A stretch of DNA of 64,000 bases from Limiplasma sp036652695 (GTDB lineage: Bacteria; Bacillota; Clostridia; Christensenellales; Aristaeellaceae): positions 1 to 64,000 of the forward strand of contig JAVVVJ010000005.1 of NCBI GenBank assembly GCA_036652695.1, read 5' to 3'. The notes under the pieces were generated by a model. That model saw only the letters and a list, made by a program, of their open reading frames with translations. It did not search any database and was not told the origin of the DNA. Below, piece after piece: positions 58,417 through 64,000 of this stretch (position 1 is the first letter of the stretch; the number at the start of each line of letters is the position of its first letter). The position numbers were made by a program, and so were the translations under genes.

Positions 58417-59064
58417 ATGACCCATGAAGAAGAAAAAATATTTGCAGGCGTATTGTTCGCCCCCGGCAATCCAGAGCTGCGCGCAATCAAGCTCAAAACG
58501 CACAACCTATGCACGCAGTACAACCAAACCTTTGAAGATGAAACGGAGAAGCGTGCCGCTATCATCTCACAAATATTTCAAGCGGTTGGTGAGGGAAGCT
58601 TTCTGCAAGGCCCCCTCTACATCCATTATGGCCAGCATACGCAAATCGGCAGACATTTCTTTGGCAACTTTAACCTCACCATACAGGATGACGCCCGCGT
58701 GACCATTGGAGACAATTGTAACTTTGGCCCCAATGTGACGATTGTTACGCCCGTGCATCCCATGCTGCCGGATGAGCGCCGCGCTCTGATTGATACTGCT
58801 GGCAACACGCTGCATATGTGCTACGCAAAGCCCGTGACCATTGGCCGCGATTGCTGGCTAGGCGCAAACGTAGTGGTTTGCCCGGGCGTCACCATTGGCG
58901 CTGGTTGCGTCATCGGCGCGGGCAGCGTGGTGGTGCGCGACATCCCGCCGCTCACCTTTGCGGCGGGAAATCCCTGCAAGGTCATCCGCGAAATTACCGA
59001 GGCGGATCGCATCCAAAATAAGCCCGAGCTTCTGGGCGACCTGCTGCTCGCCAATATGCGTTAA
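58417..59064 (+). CDS. Sugar O-acetyltransferase, LacA/Maa type
   Basis: Hexapeptide-repeat enzyme that moves acetyl from acetyl-CoA to a sugar, as in galactoside or maltose acetyltransferases. 215 residues. The N-terminal helical cap (about 1-60) carries the usual Phe-Ala-Gly and Tyr-Asn segments. The left-handed beta helix runs about 60-190 with Ile-Gly-Asp-Asn-Cys-Asn-Phe-Gly-Pro-Asn-Val, the catalytic His in Val-His-Pro-Met, and Ile-Gly-Arg-Asp-Cys-Trp-Leu-Gly-Ala-Asn, then Ala-Gly-Asn-Pro-Cys-Lys-Val-Ile-Arg. GAAAGG lies before the ATG. It probably detoxifies non-metabolised sugars. Confidence 0.93.
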   Translation: MTHEEEKIFAGVLFAPGNPELRAIKLKTHNLCTQYNQTFEDETEKRAAIISQIFQAVGEGSFLQGPLYIHYGQHTQIGRHFFGNFNLTIQDDARVTIGDNCNFGPNVTIVTPVHPMLPDERRALIDTAGNTLHMCYAKPVTIGRDCWLGANVVVCPGVTIGAGCVIGAGSVVVRDIPPLTFAAGNPCKVIREITEADRIQNKPELLGDLLLANMR

Positions 59065-59086
59065 CGCTCTACCGACTCACCAAAAG

Positions 59087-59128
59087 CGGCCATTTGACAT
59101 GCGTTTCACAAACGCCGTCAAATGGCCG
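59087..59128. terminator. Hairpin between convergent acetyltransferase and GH31 genes
   Basis: Twelve-base arms (59087-59098 with 59117-59128) and an inner GCGTTT/AAACGC stem; TTTT follows on the minus strand (four A at 59082-59085) and TTAACATTTT on the plus strand. Serves as terminator for one or both genes. Confidence 0.75.
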
Positions 59129-59161
59129 TTAACATTTTCAGCTTGATGATCCCCCGCGCGG

Positions 59162-61396
59162 CTACCGCACGACCGCGTTATGCATCACCAAATGATAGGG
59201 CTTTGCGCTATCGGTTTTCACCAGCGGCTTACCCTCCTTGAGCGTCACTTCAAACCATGCGGCGGCAGCGCCATCCAACGCCGGAACCACACAGCTCGCG
59301 CTCTGCCCCTCCTTGAGCTGGTACAGATGCAAGGCAATGTCATCCGCATAATCATAATCCGGGCGGTCATCGTGCGCGCCCATCGCAAGCAAACTGCCCT
59401 CCCGCACCATCAGCGGCAGGCTTTGGAAGCCATGGCGCTCCTTGCGCCAACCTCCCCCAACCACCACATGCCCATCCAGCAAATTCGTCCATTCGCCCTC
59501 TGGCAGGTAGAAATCCACATCCCCCGCAGCGCTGAACACCGGCGCTACCAACAAGCTCCCGCCCAGCATGTATTGACGGTCGAGCGTATCGCAGCCGGGA
59601 TCGCCCGGGAACTCTAGCATCATCGGGCGCAGCATGGGCGTGCCAGCTTGATGTGCCTCTACCGCCGCGCCGTAGAGATACGGCATCAACGCGCATTTCA
59701 GCTTGGTAAACTGGCGCACCACATCGCAGGCCTCGTCGTCAAACATCCACGGCACGCGGTAGCTAGAGGAGCCATGCAAGCGGCTATGGCTACTCAACAG
59801 CCCAAAAGCCGCCCAGCGCTTGTACACATCCGCCGGAGCCGTTTGCTCAAAGCCGGAAATATCGTGGCTCCAAAACCCAAATCCGCTATGTGAAATGCTA
59901 AGCCCGGCGCGAAGCGTCTCCGCCATGGAGGCGTAGCATGCGCTGTTGTCGCCGCCCCAGTGTACCGGAAACTGCTGCCCGCCCGCCGTCGCGCTACGCG
60001 CAAAGAGCACTGCGTCACCCTTGCCGCGCTCCCGTTCCAGCAGCTCAAACACCATTTTGTTGTACACAAAGGTGTAGTAGTTGTGCATGTGCAGCGCATC
60101 GGAGCCGTCAAAATACGCAATATCCTTCACCGGAATACGCTCGCCAAAATCCGTCTTAAAACAGTCCACGCCCATATCCATCAGCTTTTTCAGATAGCAG
60201 CAGTACCAATCGCGCGCCGCTGGGTTGGTAACGTCCACCACGCCCATGCCCGCCTGCCACAGATCCGTTTGCCAAACGTCGCCGTTTGTCTTTTTGAGCA
60301 GATATCCATGTTGCATGCCTTCTGCAAAGAGCGGGGAGGCTTGCCCAATATAAGGGTTAATCCAGCAGCAGATATGCAGGCCGCGTGCCTTGTAGCGTGC
60401 AAGCATGCCCTGCGGATCGGGGAAGGTATCCGGATCCCAGCAAAAATCGCACCAATGATAGCCGCGCATCCAGTAGCAGTCAAAGTGAAACACATGCAAT
60501 GGAATATCGCGATCCGCCATGCCCTGTATAAACGACGAGGTGGTCTTTTCATCATAGCTGGTGGTAAAGCTGGTGGTAAGCCACAGCCCAAAGCTCCACG
60601 CGGGCGGCAGCGCGGGGCGGCCTGTCATGCGGGTGTAGCGTTCCAACGTTCCCTTGGGCGTGCCGCCATAGATGATATCGTAGGTCAGCGTTTCGCCAAG
60701 CACTGAGAACTGCACGCGCTCCACCTTCTCGCTAGCCACCTCAAAGCTCACGTCGGCGGTATCCTCCACAAACACGCCATAGCCCCGGTTGGTCATGTAG
60801 AAGGGAACGTTTTTGTACGCGTATTCGCTGGCTGTGCCGCCATCCGCGTTCCACATGTCGATGGTCTGGCCGTTTTTGACATATGCGCCGAAGCGCTCGC
60901 CCAAGCCATATACGCACTCCCCCACATCCAGCAAGAGCGAATCGGAAAGATAGCTCTTGCCGGTGGTCTTGTCCAACGCGTGCGCCATGCCATGGTAGCC
61001 GCTTTGGGTGAGCAACCGCCCATCTGCCATAAAATCCACCTGCCACGCGCCGTTCAGCTTATGCACCACCGCCTCCAGCGCACCGGAGCGGAAGGAGACC
61101 TTGCTCTCCTCCTCGGCACAAACGGCTTGCACAGCCTCTTCCCGCAGCTCAAATTGCGGCAGCTTGGGCTGTACACCCGCGAAATGCACCACCTTTACGC
61201 GAATGACATTCTCCATCGGCGCGGAAAATTCCACGTCCAGCGTTGCGCTGTTGAGGATATCGCCCCGGCTGCGGATTGGCTTGCACGCCGCCAGCACCTT
61301 GAGCGTTTGATCGGCGCGAGCGGTGCGCACCCATTGCGTGGCATAGCTCATCGTGTAGTTCTCTTTGGTCAGCCAATAGCCTTTTGTAAAGCGCAT
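59162..61396 (-). CDS. yicI: Alpha-xylosidase, glycoside hydrolase family 31 (YicI-like)
   Basis: Removes alpha-xylose from xyloglucan-derived oligosaccharides. 744 residues from the ATG at 61396 (AAAGGAAG upstream). The nucleophile is Asp416 in Lys-Thr-Asp-Phe-Gly-Glu-Arg-Ile-Pro, the same number and context as in E. coli YicI; the acid is Asp483 in Trp-Gly-Gly-Asp. The Phe-Gly-Leu-Trp-Leu-Thr-Thr-Ser-Phe (269-277) and Cys-Tyr-Trp-Met (307-310) substrate-pocket segments also fit YicI rather than alpha-glucosidases. No signal peptide, so it acts on imported sugars. It follows the isomerase-like gene by 14 bases. Confidence 0.93.
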   Translation of the reverse strand: MRFTKGYWLTKENYTMSYATQWVRTARADQTLKVLAACKPIRSRGDILNSATLDVEFSAPMENVIRVKVVHFAGVQPKLPQFELREEAVQAVCAEEESKVSFRSGALEAVVHKLNGAWQVDFMADGRLLTQSGYHGMAHALDKTTGKSYLSDSLLLDVGECVYGLGERFGAYVKNGQTIDMWNADGGTASEYAYKNVPFYMTNRGYGVFVEDTADVSFEVASEKVERVQFSVLGETLTYDIIYGGTPKGTLERYTRMTGRPALPPAWSFGLWLTTSFTTSYDEKTTSSFIQGMADRDIPLHVFHFDCYWMRGYHWCDFCWDPDTFPDPQGMLARYKARGLHICCWINPYIGQASPLFAEGMQHGYLLKKTNGDVWQTDLWQAGMGVVDVTNPAARDWYCCYLKKLMDMGVDCFKTDFGERIPVKDIAYFDGSDALHMHNYYTFVYNKMVFELLERERGKGDAVLFARSATAGGQQFPVHWGGDNSACYASMAETLRAGLSISHSGFGFWSHDISGFEQTAPADVYKRWAAFGLLSSHSRLHGSSSYRVPWMFDDEACDVVRQFTKLKCALMPYLYGAAVEAHQAGTPMLRPMMLEFPGDPGCDTLDRQYMLGGSLLVAPVFSAAGDVDFYLPEGEWTNLLDGHVVVGGGWRKERHGFQSLPLMVREGSLLAMGAHDDRPDYDYADDIALHLYQLKEGQSASCVVPALDGAAAAWFEVTLKEGKPLVKTDSAKPYHLVMHNAVVR

Positions 61397-61410
61397 AGTG
61401 TTCTTCCTTT

Positions 61411-62223
61411 CTACTTTTCCTGCGCAAGTCCGCGCAAATAGGCCGCTGAGGCAGTCATATCCGCCAGCATGCAAGGCGAGCCGTAATGCTCTATGGTCAA
61501 ATCGCCATGATAGCCGTTTGCCGTCAGCTTTTCAAGCGCCGCGCGCACGGGGATGACGCCTCCGCCCACCGGTGCGGAATAAAGCCGGCTTCCCGCGGGC
61601 GTTTCCGTACCCTCGTCCCCCGCGCGGCCGCTGAGGGCGCGATCCTTGCAATGCACCCTTTGCACATACCGCAACAGCTGCTCAAGCGCCGTGAGCGCAT
61701 CCTCGCCGCTATACAGGAAATTGCCCGTATCAAAGGTGCAGCCCAAGCCGGGCGTCTCCCGCATCAGGTATACAAGCTCCTCCCATGTGGCGTAGGGTGC
61801 ATCGGTGCTATCGTAATCCTCAAGGGTAACGCTTACATTCCATTGCCGCGCCTCATCAACCAATGGGCGCAGGTGGCGGCAGATTTCTTCCATCACCTGT
61901 TGCCGCTCGTCTCCCGGCGCAAGAAAGCCGGGAATCACCAGCAGCTGAGCAATTTTTTCGTTCCGCGCAAGGCGAACAAGCGCGCGTGCTTCCTCCATGC
62001 CGTGGCCATGGGCAAAATCAAAGCGCCCAATGACCGCGCCGATTTCCATGCCTGCGCCTTGCAGCATGGCACGCAGCTCCTGCGGGTGCGCGCATAGATC
62101 GCCGCTGTTGACATCGGCGTAACGGATGCCCGAAAGCGCGGCACGCGCGGCGATTTCACTCATTTCAAGCTGCTCCTGCCGCGCCGCATCCAGCAGATGG
62201 TCATAAAAGATCCCAATTCGCAT
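61411..62223 (-). CDS. Sugar phosphate isomerase/epimerase-like TIM-barrel protein
   Basis: 270 residues, AP endonuclease family 2 (xylose isomerase-like) fold. Metal-site residues expected of the family are visible: Glu in Val-Thr-Leu-Glu-Asp-Tyr near residue 152, Asp in Thr-Phe-Asp-Thr-Gly-Asn near 187, His in Val-His-Cys-Lys-Asp near 215, and Glu in Thr-Ile-Glu-His-Tyr-Gly near 255. It is the first gene of a pair with the alpha-xylosidase, so it may act on a released sugar. The reaction cannot be specified. Confidence 0.85.
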   Translation of the reverse strand: MRIGIFYDHLLDAARQEQLEMSEIAARAALSGIRYADVNSGDLCAHPQELRAMLQGAGMEIGAVIGRFDFAHGHGMEEARALVRLARNEKIAQLLVIPGFLAPGDERQQVMEEICRHLRPLVDEARQWNVSVTLEDYDSTDAPYATWEELVYLMRETPGLGCTFDTGNFLYSGEDALTALEQLLRYVQRVHCKDRALSGRAGDEGTETPAGSRLYSAPVGGGVIPVRAALEKLTANGYHGDLTIEHYGSPCMLADMTASAAYLRGLAQEK

Positions 62224-62257
62224 AGAGCCATTGCCCTCCTTACTGTCTTATGCAAGC

Positions 62258-62286
62258 ATTATAGCAGTTTTGCCATTTTCCCGCCA
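62258..62286 (-). promoter_or_regulatory. Probable promoter of the isomerase-xylosidase operon
   Basis: Minus-strand consensus -10 TATAAT (62258-62263) with a poor -35 (TGGCGG, 62281-62286) at 17 bases; probably activator-dependent. The ATG at 62223 follows AAGGAGGG. Confidence 0.45.
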
Positions 62287-62358
62287 GCCCCATCAGCCAC
62301 AAAGCAGCGTCATATTTTGAAACGCAAAAAATTCTTGTGAGCAAATCGTAAAAAAGAC

Positions 62359-62389
62359 TTGACTTGGAGTCAACTCCATATGTTAAGAT
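62359..62389 (+). promoter_or_regulatory. MerR-family-type promoter with 19-base spacer and central dyad
   Basis: -35 TTGACT (62359-62364) and -10 TAAGAT (62384-62389) are 19 bases apart, and the dyad TGGAGT-CA-ACTCCA (62365-62378) fills the spacer after the -35. A long spacer with a dyad inside it is the hallmark of promoters untwisted by MerR-family activators. No merR gene is in the window. Confidence 0.6.
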
Positions 62390-62463
62390 ATCAGCATTCC
62401 TAGGAACCCTAGGGAATCGCCTTGCTCCCAAACGGGCACAAGCAGCAGAAAGGTTGATGTTCT

Positions 62464-62673
62464 ATGTATATTCCATTGATGCTGATCCATTGCTTTTCCC
62501 CTATCGATAACACAAAGGCGGCGCGCGAGGGCACCTTGCGCACCAAGTATCGCAAGCACGCGGCAAGGGCTTTTCAGCTCCTCCGCGCTCGGCGGCAGCA
62601 AGCCGCCTGCCAATGCGACACAAGCGCGGCGTGCGCGTGCGCGTGCCTATGTGGCGAATGCAAATCCCTATGA
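62464..62673 (+). CDS. Small cysteine-rich protein under a MerR-type promoter
   Basis: 69 residues. The first half has a short hydrophobic start and one Cys; the middle is basic (many Arg, Lys); the last 21 residues contain seven Cys in Cys-x-Cys, Cys-Ala-Cys-Ala-Cys and Cys-Gly-Glu-Cys patterns, as in metal-binding peptides. AAAGG lies ten bases before the ATG. A MerR-type promoter lies 75 bases upstream and a strong hairpin starts nine bases after the stop. I recognise no family. GC-rich gcgtgc repeats make the Cys run, so chance remains possible. A 17-codon ORF (ATG 62452) in another frame precedes it. Confidence 0.4.
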   Translation: MYIPLMLIHCFSPIDNTKAAREGTLRTKYRKHAARAFQLLRARRQQAACQCDTSAACACACLCGECKSL

Positions 62674-62682
62674 GCCGAAAAA

Positions 62683-62718
62683 GGCGTCGCAGGTAGGTTT
62701 ACACCTACTTGCGACGCC
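62683..62718 (-). terminator. Intrinsic terminator after the third solute-binding protein
   Basis: Sixteen-base arms (62683-62698 with 62703-62718, one G-T), loop TTAC. On the minus strand it is followed by TTTTTC, 26 bases after the binding-protein stop. On the plus strand a seven-T run follows only after 12 further bases, so it may also end the small plus-strand unit, less efficiently. Confidence 0.85.
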
Positions 62719-62744
62719 CGGGGAGGAGCTTTTTTTAGCGTAGC

Positions 62745-64000
62745 TTACTTGCCAAGAAAGGTTTTCAGCTGTGCATTTGCTTCGTCCAGATACTTCTGCA
62801 TGCCAGCAGCGTCCAACGCCTCTAGGAACTTGGGCAGCTCGGTTGCGGGATCAACCGCACCAGCATCCAGCGCCAACGCATACTGCGCGGCAACGCTGCC
62901 AAGCGCCGACATCTCATTTTGCACGCCGCTGTTATCGAAGATGAAGCCCAGTACCGGGATCGCCTTCGCGCTGCCGTAGAAAGCCTTAAACGTATCCCAG
63001 AAGCCTTCGCCTTCATCCACGGTTGCGGGCAAAATGGTGACATTGCCCATGCCGTTGCGCCACGGGGTGAAGTCAGCGCGCTTGTCGGTGAACTTGACAA
63101 GGCCGTTCTCCATGTTGTAATGAATGCCTTCCACGCCGTAGTTGAGCAAGGTCATCAGATTGGGATCGGTGTTAAGAAGGTTGAGGAACTTGAAGGACTC
63201 AACCGGATGCTCAGAGGCAGAGGAGATCGCGATCATTGCGCCCTGAGAAACGGTGCTGTCTACATAGGCATCGGTGGTGGGGAGGAACGCCACTTTGATC
63301 TTGCGCAGCTGAGCGGCTTCATGCTCATACCCAAGCGCGTAGCTCTGCGTGCCAATGAGGTAATCCCCAGTTAGCTGAGCGTTGTTGCGGGTATCGTTGG
63401 AGGTTTCGGCCACGGCGCAACCGGGGTTCACATAGCCAGCCGCATAGTACTCACGCATTTTCTCAACAAACTTCTTGTATTCCTCGGTGGCGAACTTGTT
63501 GAGCATGGTGTTGCCATAAGCGCCCTCTGCGCTCACATCGGTGGGGTTGATGTAATAGCTGAGCAGGTTGGTGGCGCCAGCGTCGCCAGGCAGGATAATG
63601 GAGTTGGTCACCATGCGCTCAAGCACCATGGGCTCAACAAGGAAGGGGTAGAAGCTATCGCCCTTTACTTCCTTCGCCTTGGCGAAGAGATCGCCGTAGC
63701 CGTAGAAATCCAGAGCCTTCACATCGTCCAGCGTATATCCAAGCTCTTCAAGCAAGGTTACGTTGATGTCCCAGCAAAGCTGAGTGGCACAATCCTTATA
63801 GCCATTCACAGCGTAAACGCCTAAGCCATCCGAACCTTCGATGGTGGCGGCCTGCATCAGCGCCGGAGGAATCGCCGCAACCAGATCCGCGCCGTATTCC
63901 GCAATCAGTTCATCCAGCTTGAGCCAGTAGCCCTTTTTGGCATAGGTATTGTACTCGTCCGCGCTCCAAGAGCAGGTAAAGTACATATCTACATCGTTAT
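62745..64000 (-). CDS. Extracellular solute-binding protein (partial, N-terminus outside window)
   Basis: 418 residues to the window edge; the frame stays open to base 64000, so the true start and signal peptide are beyond it. The sequence is Asp-, Tyr- and Gly-rich with the binding-protein pattern (Gly-Tyr-Trp-Leu-Lys-Leu-Asp-Glu-Leu near the visible start; Ser-Lys/Glu-His-Pro-Val-Glu-Ser-Phe-Lys-Phe-Leu-Asn-Leu-Leu typical of LplA-like proteins). It ends in Leu-Lys-Thr-Phe-Leu-Gly-Lys. Next to the alpha-xylosidase operon it may bind a xylose-containing oligosaccharide, but that is only context. Confidence 0.88.
   Translation of the reverse strand, partial: NDVDMYFTCSWSADEYNTYAKKGYWLKLDELIAEYGADLVAAIPPALMQAATIEGSDGLGVYAVNGYKDCATQLCWDINVTLLEELGYTLDDVKALDFYGYGDLFAKAKEVKGDSFYPFLVEPMVLERMVTNSIILPGDAGATNLLSYYINPTDVSAEGAYGNTMLNKFATEEYKKFVEKMREYYAAGYVNPGCAVAETSNDTRNNAQLTGDYLIGTQSYALGYEHEAAQLRKIKVAFLPTTDAYVDSTVSQGAMIAISSASEHPVESFKFLNLLNTDPNLMTLLNYGVEGIHYNMENGLVKFTDKRADFTPWRNGMGNVTILPATVDEGEGFWDTFKAFYGSAKAIPVLGFIFDNSGVQNEMSALGSVAAQYALALDAGAVDPATELPKFLEALDAAGMQKYLDEANAQLKTFLGK

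Overview
The window looks like a contig segment from an anaerobic, endospore-forming Firmicute (class Clostridia or close), roughly 55-58 % GC. The grounds are: a dipicolinate synthase pair (spoVFA/spoVFB) beside an FtsK/SpoIIIE translocase, a LonB-LonA-EngB cluster as in Bacillus, RemA, a DarA-HolB-RicT cluster, a meso-DAP-type MurE, and anaerobe markers (desulfoferrodoxin, 2[4Fe-4S] ferredoxin, radical SAM enzyme, Fe-S cysteine desulfidase). Genus or species cannot be set from the sequence alone. No rRNA, tRNA, CRISPR array, insertion sequence or prophage was recognised. One 100-base run of N (20035-20134) lies inside the ftsK gene.

Layout. 1-198: end of a protein with a Pro-Glu repeat tail. 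306-677: desulfoferrodoxin. 878-7279 (minus): an operon of two ABC permeases, a solute-binding protein and two sulfatases, read away from a membrane-bound AraC regulator (7593-9854, plus). 10205-13774 (plus): a second binding protein-permease-permease operon, facing a second membrane-bound AraC regulator (13749-16097, minus). Neither operon has an ABC ATPase. 16204-17854: PHP phosphoesterase and metallophosphoesterase, convergent and overlapping. 17878-23810 (minus): spoVFA-spoVFB, a DUF3298-like secreted protein and ftsK/spoIIIE. 23889-27291 (minus): YkvI-like membrane protein, then a GH65 phosphorylase.

27438-41267 (minus) is the division and cell-wall (dcw) cluster: mraZ, ftsL-like, a PASTA-bearing transpeptidase, murE, mraY, murD, ftsW/spoVE, murA, ftsQ, ftsA, ftsZ. 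The usual rsmH, murF and murG are absent. 41559-43747: metallophosphoesterase, a zinc-ribbon protein and a secreted CAP-domain protein. 43803-49057 (minus): lonB, lon, engB and a small unknown gene. 49250-52490 (minus): yicC-remA-gmk-rpoZ-coaBC. 52701-55399 (minus): darA-holB-ricT-ferredoxin. 55546-59064: cysteine desulfidase, a radical SAM enzyme, a small zinc-ribbon-like ORF and a sugar O-acetyltransferase. 59162-62223 (minus): alpha-xylosidase (GH31) and a sugar isomerase/epimerase-like protein. 62745 to the end: a third binding protein, cut by the window edge.

The most interesting signals are regulatory. (1) A terminator-like hairpin between the GH65 gene and spoVFA contains the spoVFA ribosome-binding site, its U-run merges into a TTG start codon, and a sigma-K-like promoter lies in its 5' arm, so a transcript started there would lack half of the hairpin. 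(2) The same arrangement (hairpin, ribosome-binding site in the 3' arm, U-run merging into TTG) precedes ftsW/spoVE inside the dcw cluster. (3) A compact plus-strand unit at 62359-62718 has a MerR-family-type promoter (19-bp spacer with a dyad), a 69-residue ORF with seven cysteines in its last 21 residues, and a strong hairpin just after the stop codon. All three are inferences from sequence and have no experimental support here.
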